Under the pieces are notes generated by a model. It did no database searches and was not told the DNA's origin. It saw only the letters and a list, made by a program, of their open reading frames with translations. Positions 54,887 through 64,000 of a stretch of 64,000 nucleotides of DNA are shown piece after piece. Position 1 is the first letter of the stretch, and the number at the start of each line of letters is the position of its first letter. A program made the translations under genes and the position numbers. The stretch is from Sordariomycetes sp. S80-01Y. Its lineage: Eukaryota; Ascomycota; Sordariomycetes. The stretch covers positions 1,054,001 to 1,118,000 of the forward strand of contig JAXQJY010000026.1 of assembly GCA_037042185.1 (NCBI GenBank), in the 5' to 3' direction.

Positions 54887-56944
54887 GTTGATGGTTGGTT
54901 GTTTGTTTAAGGGGTAGGAGCTTGGGTGGATGGATTGGGTCTGGCGTTGACGACAGATGGATCTTGTTGGAATAAGGAAGGGTAGCTGGGTTTAGAAACA
55001 ATGACGGCGGGAGAGCATCCGGGGAAAGGGGGCGGTTTATATTCCCATTTCCCATTTCCTCAGAGCGACGGCGCCGTCATGGGCGAGCTAAGACGATCCC
55101 TGCCCTGCTCATCATTCCTGACCCCCTGGTGCGACGTGCTGGGCTTAGCGCACTGGCACTGGCACTTATGCCCTGGGGCCCAGGCAGTGCGGGTGGGTCC
55201 GGACCCCTGTGGCGGGTTGCGCATCTCATTAGCAGCCTCGCCCAGCGTCACTAACAGCTGGTTATGCTGATGCTGCTGCTGCTGCTGCTGCTGTGCCCCA
55301 GCCCGTCTTTGGCACCTGAGATGGTGATGAGGCGGTGGACGGGCCGTACTCAGCACAGCCAACGGCTTAGTCAGTGGCCCACGCCTCGGTCCAGCATTAA
55401 CCTTGCGAATAGGCTTATGTGATTTGCACCGCGACGTTGAGGGGGGCTGGACGGACCGAGCAGAGCACGTCCGCTGAGCCACGGTCTTGTGTCGCCCGGG
55501 CTGGGCTGAGTCCGAGTGTCGAGGGTCCTGGGGCACCCGCCAGTGCAGCGCAGTGCAGCGAGTGCGTCACGGTGTGGAGATGGGGGATGCACCGGTTTCA
55601 TTAGGGCGGCGATCGGTCCCCTGCGGCAGTGTCAGTGCCCCATCCCATCCCTCGACGGCCTCACGCTTCCAAGTTGGGCAAGGCAGACAGACAGACTGGC
55701 AGACTGCGCGGCAATTGGAGCTGTTCTTCTGCCAACGGTGAGGTGAGATGCGCTGGGATTGGAGGGCACGGACGGGAGGAGTCGATGAGGTGAGATTTCA
55801 CGCAGCGGTCTGGCCAGCACGTCACCAACAGGTCGAGTTGCCATGGAGAACTCATAGAACTTAGGCTGTTAGTGTCCTTCCACCCCCGCAGCCATCAGCT
55901 GAAGCCTCGTCTCCTGCAGCGGATGAAACTCTACCAAGCAATCGTATATCCCACTCGAGAAGCCATCATGATCAATGTCCTCCCGTACAGCCGACAATTG
56001 GTAGCGTAGCCTATTTCCCGAGGAATCTCCCACCTGTCAGCTCCGCGAAGCCAACATGACGATGATCTCGGCCGCGCCGCCCTCTAGCATCCTCCTCCTC
56101 GCCCCCATTGCGCGTCACGTCCGACGAGGCAGCAACGCCGCTCCAGGTGGGCATGACCACCCGTCAATCGTGGGGTCCGTCACCGAGACGCAGGGCTGGG
56201 CTGACGACACGGCCAACCAGAGGGGGCCGATCCCCGACTGCTGGGGGCCGGCCCCCCCTTCACCAACACACATGCCATCGCCGTCTGGGCACACGCAATA
56301 CGTGTATCGCAACGGCGTCATTGCCCACTAACACTGTCCCGGCCGGCCAGCGCGCAATCGCGATGGCGTCTCATCTCGGCCAGGCGTCCCTGACGGAGTA
56401 CGCGTAAGAGCAGCCCAAAGCCGGTTTGCGCGAACAGCTCGAGTCTGGGCGCTGTCGGAGAAATTACATGCGGTGCATCATCGGAGGCTTGATCAGTGCT
56501 TTGCGTTCTGGGCGAAGCTTGCTGACGGCATTCTACGCACGTTGCTATGTTTAGCACGTCGTTGTTTAGGCCTTCGCCATGTGGTGGCTGAGGCACTGCG
56601 GACGCCGCGATTCATGTGGCGGACGACTCCGAGGCACAGCAGCAACGCCGACGCATCGCCCTCCTGCTGTACGGACTAGGGCCGTGTCAGTATACGCTCG
56701 CTTCTTGGCGATCTCGCTGGGATGAGAACAGCATCATGTAGAAGGCCCCTCTGTGAGACGACACACTCGCCAATCGCAAGATCACTGTATACAAGCCGTA
56801 ACCAGCAATTTCTCGATGTCAAGGGGCCTTTCATTGCTAAGTTCACTTCAATGCTTGGGCAGGACGCCGACTGATTCAGGCCATGGCGCGGGCCAGGTGG
56901 GCTGCTACACTGTCGGGTTCCCACTGAACTAATGCTCGCCCCCT
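54887..56944. other. 2-kb gene-poor interval
   Basis: Upstream of the secreted protein gene. It holds a TGC repeat at 55271-55293 and GC-rich low-complexity sequence. Open frames of 60-160 aa overlap on both strands without motifs. No gene or transposon end recognised. Confidence 0.5.
55271..55293. repeat. TGC trinucleotide microsatellite
   Basis: Nearly eight perfect TGC units in noncoding DNA, flanked by an imperfect TGCTGA. Confidence 0.85.
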
Positions 56945-57410
56945 CTATTCCTCCATTTGCGTCGTGACAAAAGGTTCCGTGGCCTCCTTATCGTTCTCAC
57001 TGATGAGGTTGAGCCTCGCCTGGTGGTCCTGGTCCTCTTTATGCCCGAAGTACCTGGCGTCCAAAAACTCCAGAAGAGGAAGTCGAAAGGCCAGCTATTC
57101 CTGGCCGCATAGCCAATCACCCATGCTCTGCTCTACCAGCTTTCCCGCATTCGCTGCGAAGAGGTACATGACGCTCCCGGGACAAACCCGCCATGTCGCC
57201 AGTGATCCCGGGACGAAGTTGCAGCTTCTTCTCCTCGCCTTCGAGAGCACGCAGGAAAACATCTAGGCGGGATTCGCATGCCCCCATCCAGGATGCGTAT
57301 CCGCCGGCCCAATCCTGGGGTCTCTTTAAGAGGAGCCACCAAGGCGGGTTGAAGGAGAACTGCGCCAGTGCAGCATAGGCAAACTCCCAGTCCATCACTA
57401 ATCTGGTGCT
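56945..57410 (-). pseudogene. remnant of an APH-like phosphotransferase gene
   Basis: C-terminal part of the fungal aminoglycoside-phosphotransferase-like kinase family. The minus strand reads VMDWEFAYAALAQFSFNPPWWLLLK, where DWEF carries the metal-binding Asp of the kinase fold. Next come WMGACESRLDVFLRALE, then in shifted frames RMRESW, GYAARNSWPFDFLFW and DARYFGHKEDQDHQ, which in intact relatives form one continuous C-terminus. At least one stop and frame changes interrupt it, and the N-terminal kinase lobe is absent, since the SIN1 gene begins 160 bp away. So it is a truncated, dead copy. The family is large and expanded in filamentous fungi; its substrates are mostly unknown. Confidence 0.75.
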
Positions 57411-57567
57411 TATTGAGGATGTACGGACGTGTAGCGTTGGTCGAACCTCAAATCATGCCTGCATGTCGCCCCTCAGACAAGGAAGCCGATGACGTTGGAG
57501 TACCGGCTGCAGGACAGGATGCACAATAGCCTTTGCTGCGCTATCCTCTGCGCATACTCACGCGTTA

Positions 57568-60176
57568 TCACACTTCGCGGTACGGCGAGATGCCCTTCTT
57601 GAGCTCCGCCACTATCTCGGCCGCTTCGTCCGCTCCCCGCGTCTCGAAATCGTACCGCTTTGTCTCGGTCGCCCTGTACACCACCAGCTGTTGCGCGTGT
57701 TAGCCTGCGTCTTCGTTTCGCTTGAACCAGGCCTCCGATCGTGCCCTGTCCGAGAGTCGGCGAGAAGACCCTTACCTTGACGTTCGTAGGATGCTTCCTG
57801 GGTACCTTACACCCAATGACGTTGCTGAAATGCACCGTAGTCGTCTTGCCTCCCCCATCCTGCAGCGCCTTGCCGCCAGAGCTGGGCACCACGTGGATGT
57901 ACTCCCCGTCGATGACCAGTATCCGCTCAGACATGCCCACGATGCGCATGGGCTGCTTGCGCCAGACGACGTACTTCTTGTAGTTGGCGTTCCCGCCGAG
58001 CTCGTCCTGCTTGGCGATCTCCCGTGCAAGCGGATGCGGGCCAAGCATCTGCTGGGCCTTCTTGACTTTGCGGCCCGTGTGGAGGGAGCTGTGGGACGCG
58101 GAGTCCGAGGCTTTAGGAGAGGCACTCCCGGGAGATCCAGTCATCGTGAGGGGCCCGTCTGTGGCGAAGCGGCGGCGGTAGAGCTCGAGATCTGACACGT
58201 TCCCGATGGATGATACCGGTCTGTCGATCATGACGACCGCGCCGGATCCGGGCAGCTTGAGGACGTGGTTCCCCTTGTCGAGCTGGCGCTTGCGACAAAC
58301 TACCTCCAGCACCTCTGCAAGGTACGTCTCTGTGGTAACATCTACCGTCACCATCTGCCCTGCCGCCGTGTCGGTGGACATGATGTGGATACGAAGCAGC
58401 TTCTGCTGCCCGCGAGACGGGTTGGATGTCGAGGGTGCGGTGGCTGGTGTGTCCGCTAGGGGGGTGTTGGTGCGCACAGCTGTGAAGACGATAGGATTCT
58501 GCCAAGGTTGGCGAGGGGCCGAAAGGCCAGTGTTGTTTGTGTTGGCAACATCCTTGGGCGGGGCGGCCGGGGCAGCCTCTGAACTGCTCTGGGAGGGCTC
58601 TGCCTCCTCCTCCTCCTCTTCCTGGGGTGTGAGCTCCTTGTTCTCTTGGTATTCGTCTGGTGAGGCTGCGACGAGGGCGAACTCATCGTAGGCCGTCGAG
58701 TTGGACCGCAAACGGCCGCCGCCCCGCTGGTTCGCGTTGTTGACGGTGGTGAAGGAGGCCAACGCTTTAGTCCTCTCGAAAGGGGGAAAGTCGTCGTCCA
58801 CCTCGCCGCCCTCTTCGACCATGCGTAGCATCCACCAGTTGATGTTCTGTTTCTCGCGCGGCAGATCCGGCTTTCTTTTCTCTTCAATGTAACGGTACAG
58901 GGCCAAGCCAATAAGATCAGCCACCGTAACCATCCTTTCAGCCCCTTGCCCGTCGTGGACCCGCGGTCGTATCAGCACCTCGAAGGGGGTCTCCGGGTCA
59001 TCGGAGAAGGCAGGGTAGATGCGAATGGCTATCGAGCCTCTTTGGCCCTGGCCGTTGTAATGTGCAAATCTCTGGAACGGCACGGATGACTTCTTCTCCT
59101 TCGACTTGAGAGCGGCGGACAGCAGGCTCTTGGGCTGTATTACGCTGGCAGGACGGATGGTGCTCATGGGCCGGCGCGGTGGCAACGCTTCTAGCACGGT
59201 TGGCTTGGGTGGCGCCTGTGACTTTCGTATCGTGGACTGTCGCATCAGGTTCCTTGGAGGTGTGCCGACGACCTGCCGCGTCGGCGAGCCATTGAGGACT
59301 GGGGCGTTGGCCATGTCAAGGATGGAGGCGGAGTCGACGCTGCCGATGTAGTCACCAGACATGTCAGAGCCCTCGTCCGAGTCTTCCTCTTCCTCGGGCA
59401 ACGGCTGCGTGTCAACCCTCTTGATACCCTGCATCGGCTCCTCTTCCTGTATCCTCTCCTGCATCTGAGCTGCGCGCATGGCCGCCCTCGACGCTCCGCG
59501 CTGCCTCTGGACCGAATCCAGCTCATTTTCCGAGGACATCTCGCTGCTAGTGACGGTGTCTCTCCTGGGCCTCTCCCTGACGCTCTCGAGCGCCGACTGC
59601 GAGCCTCTGCGCTTCGACCTCGGGGACGGCGCGGTCGTAGTCCGCCCCGTCTGCGTTGGCGAGCTCCCGCTCCTATTCCGCACAGGCATCTTGGCAAACT
59701 TGATCTGCTGAGCGGCCCTCTGCAAGTCTCCTTCCTCGTCGCTTTCGTCACTGAGATCGCTGCTGTCATCCTCCTCCTCCATCTGCTCCCGGCGCCTCCT
59801 CCGTTTCGTCGCCGCAATCTTTGGACCCACGGTGTCGGCGCCTCCGCCGGTCAGCATGCCACTCGCACTGCCGTCTTCGTCTCCATCTTCCAGGGTCAGG
59901 CCTTGATGCCTCGGTGCTTGGAAGTACTCGGACGCGATGGCCGTGGGGATCGGAGGAGAATGGGTGCGCTTGTGATGCGAAGAGGGCCGCCACCCGGCGG
60001 CTTTGAAGGCGGCGGAGGTGATGAAGCCTTCATTTATGGTGAGGAGACGCTCGCCAACGCCATCTGCGATCTCGTTGAGGTAGGACGTTCGGAGTTGATA
60101 AGAGACCAGCCTGTGGGATTAGCTCCAGTCGACGTGAGGGAGGGAGAGCATACTCTTCGGATTGAATCACCGACAT
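57568..60176 (-). CDS. TORC2 subunit SIN1/AVO1
   Basis: Scaffold of target-of-rapamycin complex 2, recruiting AGC kinases at the plasma membrane. Exons 60176-60154 (23 bp), 60110-57776 and 57687-57568 give 825 aa. The N-terminus MSVIQSEELVSYQLRTSYLNEIADGVGERLL is conserved in SIN1; intron 1 lies in its Glu codon. A long disordered region rich in Ser, Arg and Glu leads to the CRIM domain (PFQRFAHYNGQG, SIAIRIYPAFSDDPETPFEVLIRP, about 275-360). A Ras-binding-like segment (LLRIHIMSTDTAAGQMVTVDV) follows. The C-terminal PH domain begins YKKYVVWRKQPM and ends in exon 3 with VYRATETKRYDFETRGADEAAEIV. Intron 2 (88 bp) cuts the PH domain after TNVK. A large ORF on the other strand is a shadow. Confidence 0.93.
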
Positions 60177-60470
60177 GATGAAAGAGAAGCTTGCGCAGCA
60201 GCAGCAAGAGACTGTTATGATACAAGCATGTTTGTGCAGGGCCGAAGAGTGCAGAGTCGCTGGCCGGGGGATGGTTGATGGTGCAGGATGCAGCTCTGGG
60301 TTGCCCATGTCGCGGCTCGTGGAGCGTGGGGTAAAGCTGAGGCGAGTGCTGTGGCTGCAGCCTGCGCCAAGCCACTGCAACCGTCTGAGCTGGCCAACGT
60401 CATGTCGCGACCTCAACTTTTCAATCATTGACTCTTTGCGTGGCCCCAGCAGCACCACGACATCCTCACA

Positions 60471-61598
60471 ATGGGCCTTGTTGACTACGCATCTGACTCG
60501 GAATCGGACTCAGCGCCAGCCGCAGCCGCACCCGCGCCCAAATCCTCAAATTCAAACACCAAGAAACCCTTCCAGAAAGTCGTCGACCGCTCCAACCCAG
60601 GCAAGATCGTCGTCAACCTCCCGCAGGCCACCTCATCTTCTGCCGACGAACCACCCGCGAAGCGCGCACGTACAGGCGACGCTGGTGGAGGACGCTTCTC
60701 GGGCTTCAACTCGTTCTTGCCCCCGCCAAAGAATGCGAACAAGCCCAAGCCTGCCGCCGCGAGCGGGAGCGCCAGGGCGAAACCTGGCGTGAACCTCAGG
60801 ACGAGTGCAGCGGCGGCTTTTAGTCGCGATAACGATGATTTGTTTGGGAACGAAGGGGGAGCAGATGACGAGGCGAGCACGCCGGCGCCGAAAAAGCAGG
60901 ATGGGCCCTCGATACCGGCGGAGCAGAAGCCCGCAGACGAGGTTAAGCTGGTTGGCAAGCCAATGATGTTCAAGCCGCTGTCCGTCTCGAGGAATCCTAA
61001 AAAGAAGAAGGCGACCCCAGCTCCACCGCCTAAGCCTGCTCTAGCGCCAGCAGAAACGCAATCAACTACACCACACGGCTCTTCAGACGCCCAACCCGTC
61101 GCAGCGGCACCGCCACCACCCAAGAAAACCTCGTTGTTCTCGTTGCATACCGAAGAGCCGAACGCCCCGAGCGGGCCTTCCGGCGGCACCTACGAACCAC
61201 TCTTCGCAGCACAAGGTCCCGCCCCAGCCCCAGCCGATCTAGTCGACCCCTACGAATCCGCCGCCCCCGGCCCCGATGCCTCCTCCCTGGGGACAATAGC
61301 CAACGACCTGAACCTCTCGGCCGCGGAACGGCGCGAACTCTTCGGGAGGAACGGCGGAGAGGGACAGATGGCCAAGAGCGTGATCAACTTCAACATGGAC
61401 AAGGAGTACCAGCACAACGAGACGATCAGGGCGAGCGGCGAGACGCAGATCCACAACCCGGTGCGGGCGATCCAGGGCGGTAAGCACAGCTTGAAGCAGC
61501 TGGTCAGCAACGTGCAGAACCAGAAGGATGCTCTGGAGGACAGTTTCGCCAAGGGCAAGACCAATCGCAAGGAGGCTAGTAGCAAGTACGGATGGTAA
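60471..61598 (+). CDS. PRCC-domain protein (mitotic checkpoint regulator family)
   Basis: Nuclear protein of the PRCC family, whose human member binds MAD2B and associates with splicing factors. One exon, 375 aa. N-terminus MGLVDYASDSESD is the family start. A Pro/Ala-rich disordered middle has NNLP-like IVVNLPQ, FSGFNSFLPPPKNAN and VKLVGKPMMFKPLSVSR. The conserved C-terminal block begins LNLSAAERRELFGRNG, continues INFNMDKEYQHNE and ends HNPVRAIQGGKHSLKQLVSNVQNQKDALEDSF-type sequence with a basic tail SSKYGW. The C-terminal third is the strongest evidence. It starts 294 bp from the divergent SIN1 gene. Confidence 0.88.
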   Translation: MGLVDYASDSESDSAPAAAAPAPKSSNSNTKKPFQKVVDRSNPGKIVVNLPQATSSSADEPPAKRARTGDAGGGRFSGFNSFLPPPKNANKPKPAAASGSARAKPGVNLRTSAAAAFSRDNDDLFGNEGGADDEASTPAPKKQDGPSIPAEQKPADEVKLVGKPMMFKPLSVSRNPKKKKATPAPPPKPALAPAETQSTTPHGSSDAQPVAAAPPPPKKTSLFSLHTEEPNAPSGPSGGTYEPLFAAQGPAPAPADLVDPYESAAPGPDASSLGTIANDLNLSAAERRELFGRNGGEGQMAKSVINFNMDKEYQHNETIRASGETQIHNPVRAIQGGKHSLKQLVSNVQNQKDALEDSFAKGKTNRKEASSKYGW

Positions 61599-61734
61599 AA
61601 GGGCTGCCATTGACGGGCGATGAGAGAACCGCGCTGTCATTTGAAGCGGAAGAATCGAAAGTGTCTAATACAAGGACGCTAATCTATGGTATCACATGCA
61701 GAATTTGTTCTGTTAAAACCCCTCCTCGTCACCA

Positions 61735-63300
61735 TCAACACGTCTCAACCGCCACCGTTCTCGCCCGCTCAAACTTGTCGTCCACCATCAGAAAACCCCA
61801 CTCGCCCCTCGTCGTCGGACTGATGTCCTCGTACCCATTCGGTGTCCTCGGCCCTAGCTTCATCGAGCTCCTCGCCCCGGGACTCAGCACACCGGCTGTC
61901 ATGACTTCGTCTATCGAGCAGCTCCAAGGCTGGAGCATGAGGGGTATCTCGTTGTCCTTTGGACGGGCTGTGAGATCCTCGTCCTCGTCCTCGTCGAACT
62001 CTGATCTGGGCTCCGGGTTGGAAGATTTGGGCTTTGGGGGTTCGAAGTTGGTCTGTAATTTGAGCAGGGGCGCTTTCGGCGAGGGGGCCTTCTTTGGTGG
62101 TTTTGGGGCTGTAGCAATGGGCCTGGCAATGGGCCTGGCGATGGGTTTGACGATGGGCATGTCGAGGTCCTTTGTGATGGCGATGCCAATCTTGGACTGC
62201 TCCAGCTCCTCATCAGGCTCATAGCCAGATTCTTGCGTCACCCGCACGTCCGGCTCCGTGCGGATGGCGGGTTCAACGACAGCATGCGCTCTCCTGCCGG
62301 ATGCCATCCCCGATATCGCGCCGATCTCCTCGGGGCCTCCGTACGCGCGCTTGTACATCTTGTCCAGGTCCTTGATCGCGCCGTGCGAAACGCTCAGCCA
62401 GTCATACGACCTCAGCAGATCCGTCTTCAGCACCTTTCGGCCATTGCCTGCAAGGACCAGTCTCCTCAGCTCGTCGACGGCATCCTCCAGCCGCAGCGAA
62501 GACTTGGTCCTTGAGTAAGCCGAAAGTGCAGCCTTGAGACTGTAAAGCCCGTCAAGGGCAAGGAGAGTGAGTCCTTCGGAGGAGAAGAGTGCCTCGTTCT
62601 GTATGACGGATTTGTGGATCAGCTCGTTCGTCAATCCGCAAGCTGCGGGGCTGAGAGCCGGAGAGAGCCATTCGCTGCCGATGCCGAATTTCCTCTCGGC
62701 CTTGAGCAGCGCCGTCCGCAGCTCGCGCTCGTCTCTCATAGGCAGGCCGGCGGGGTGGACGAGCCTCAGGCCAAACGAGCTGGAGCTGATCTGTCCGCTC
62801 GCGTCGGTGGCGCTCGAGACGGATGTGCACGGTGTCATGGGCGGTGGGCTCAGCGGTGTCATGGGACTCATCGGCCACCTCCCGCTCGCAGAGAGCGGCG
62901 TTCCATACATCGGTGTCATGGGGCTGCCCTGCGTCTCAACGTTGAGCCTCACCGGCTTGTTGAGGCTTCCAGCCCTCACGAATCCTTTCAGTGCGCTCAC
63001 TGAACGGTTCGCGAATCCGAATCGCGGCGAGCTGGGAGTGAAGCTCGGCGTCACGGGCGTTGCCAGTCCCGGCGAGCCCACTGGCGGCACCACGGACGGG
63101 AGCTGATAGTCCCTCCTCACAACTACTAGCGTCGTGTGGATGGCCTTCTTGGCGAGTTTGTGCGACACATATTCGAGTGCCGGGGCGAGCGACGGCGGGA
63201 GGTGGTGCGCGTCGAGGAGCGACGGGCCGGCCTCGAGGGGCGAAGAGATGAGGTCTTTGAGGGAGAAGGTTATAGAGGAGGCCGAAGAGAGAGAGGACAT
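61735..63300 (-). CDS. Ser/Pro-rich protein, function unknown
   Basis: I do not recognise the family by name, though the shape is typical of a conserved fungal-specific protein. One exon, 521 aa, from ATG at 63300 (MSSLSSASSITFSLKDLISSPLEAG). An N-terminal helical block (APALEYVSHKLAKKAIHTTLVVVRRDYQLP) is followed by a Thr/Ser-Pro tract (MTPMYGTPLSASGRWPMSPMTPLSPPPMTP-like) with many proline-directed kinase sites. Residues about 185-345 look folded: GLRLVHPAGLPMRDERELR, LIHKSVIQNEALFSSEGLTLLALDG, RLEDAVDELRRLVLAGNGRK and SYDWLSVSHGAIKDLDKMYKRAYGG. Then come a Lys/Pro-rich tract with three tandem PIAR units and an acidic DEDEDED run. Two folded blocks with phosphosite-rich linkers suggest a signalling adaptor (inference). 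Confidence 0.8.
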   Translation of the reverse strand: MSSLSSASSITFSLKDLISSPLEAGPSLLDAHHLPPSLAPALEYVSHKLAKKAIHTTLVVVRRDYQLPSVVPPVGSPGLATPVTPSFTPSSPRFGFANRSVSALKGFVRAGSLNKPVRLNVETQGSPMTPMYGTPLSASGRWPMSPMTPLSPPPMTPCTSVSSATDASGQISSSSFGLRLVHPAGLPMRDERELRTALLKAERKFGIGSEWLSPALSPAACGLTNELIHKSVIQNEALFSSEGLTLLALDGLYSLKAALSAYSRTKSSLRLEDAVDELRRLVLAGNGRKVLKTDLLRSYDWLSVSHGAIKDLDKMYKRAYGGPEEIGAISGMASGRRAHAVVEPAIRTEPDVRVTQESGYEPDEELEQSKIGIAITKDLDMPIVKPIARPIARPIATAPKPPKKAPSPKAPLLKLQTNFEPPKPKSSNPEPRSEFDEDEDEDLTARPKDNEIPLMLQPWSCSIDEVMTAGVLSPGARSSMKLGPRTPNGYEDISPTTRGEWGFLMVDDKFERARTVAVETC

Positions 63301-64000
63301 GATGGGGGAGTTCTGCTCCACGGGCAGACTATGGTCGCTATGGTGTCGGATGCCAAGGGCGAGCCTCAAGTGGAATGAAGGATAGAAGGAAGACCTGCTT
63401 CGTAACTTGAAACTCGAAATCAGAAAAGAAACAAGGCCTGCCTTTGCAAAACAAATGCTATGTCACAAGGAATGATGAAAAGGTGCTTGAGAGATGAAGC
63501 CACCGACGACAGCGATGGGGGACGCAGGCCAAGTCTTAAATCACCAACTACCGTGCCCGTGCCCGCAGCGGCCCCCCGAAACATTCCAAAAATACCTCCC
63601 ACGCGCTGCCAGACATGAAACGGACCAAAACGTGAAACAGCCCCTGATCCGCGTTTCCAGAAACGCGGTCGGGGCCTGCATCTGCTGCACCCATCGTCAC
63701 CTTCCTCACCTCTGCCGGGGAGGGATGGAGGGATGCTGCGACGGATCAGCCGTGATGAGGCATGACCCGCATGCATCGGAAGGTCGCGCTGGTCCCGGTA
63801 GTACAGGCCAGCAGAGGGGGAAAATGGATAGTCCCTGACTACTGCACTCCCAATCACCCGGTCACGTCGTCTGCTCGAGGCAGAACAATCGTTTCCGCGG
63901 ACGTCATTGGACGAGAGGGCGATGAAGTTAAGCGCTGGCGGCTGCAGCCGTGACGGGAGGTCTATTTTTGGGGGGAACCGGCTGCGACGCGATTGGCCGT
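63301..64000. other. promoter flank, window end
   Basis: Upstream of the 521-aa protein gene. ATTGG/CCAAT motifs lie at about 63850 and 63990. No supported gene reaches into the window from the right. Confidence 0.5.

Overview
The window is nuclear DNA of a filamentous ascomycete. The evidence is about 25 well-supported protein genes on both strands, short GT-AG introns of 43-110 bp (47 placed here by reading-frame phase), GC-rich third positions, a Zn2Cys6 regulator, a fused isopropylmalate isomerase, F-box/WD40 and TORC2 subunits, and tail-to-tail packing with gaps down to 67 bp. Protein flavour suggests Sordariomycetes, perhaps Hypocreales; that placement is inference. All introns were placed by eye from donor, acceptor and phase, and every multi-exon model given as complete sums to a whole number of codons.

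Layout. 1-7.1 kb: Cdc42 GTPase (-), a gene-poor stretch, then a multidrug-type MFS carrier (+). 7.1-13.4 kb: a secreted phage-type (GH24) lysozyme with all three catalytic residues, then a gene-poor block holding a decayed AT-hook gene. 13.4-27.3 kb: a run of metabolic genes made of an alcohol-oxidase-type GMC flavoprotein, an acetamidase-type amidase, a Zn2Cys6 regulator, a Dal5/Fen2-type anion permease, a mitochondrial class-III omega-aminotransferase and mitochondrial (methyl)malonate-semialdehyde dehydrogenase. 27.3-33.5 kb: an uncertain small gene, a VMA22-like V-ATPase assembly factor, an intronless MerA/LPD-like flavoprotein and a neurochondrin-family protein. 33.8-44.2 kb: conserved cell-biology genes (CLC chloride transporter, DNA ligase I, pyruvate dehydrogenase E1 alpha, Cdc4-like F-box protein). 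45.6-54.9 kb: a sugar-type MFS carrier, 3-isopropylmalate dehydratase, a ZIP zinc transporter, an NFKBIL1-like protein and a small secreted, probably GPI-anchored protein. 54.9-57.5 kb: gene-poor, with the remnant of an APH-like phosphotransferase. 57.5-64 kb: TORC2 subunit SIN1/AVO1, a PRCC-domain protein and an unrecognised Ser/Pro-rich protein.

The most interesting idea is that the 13.4-27.3 kb genes work together. Importer, amide hydrolase, alcohol oxidase, omega-aminotransferase and malonate-semialdehyde dehydrogenase could take an amide of beta-alanine (pantothenate or a relative) through beta-alanine and malonate semialdehyde to acetyl-CoA, with an embedded regulator. This is a hypothesis from gene content and order; each gene could also act alone. 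No retroelement, virus-like element, CRISPR array, rRNA or tRNA was recognised.
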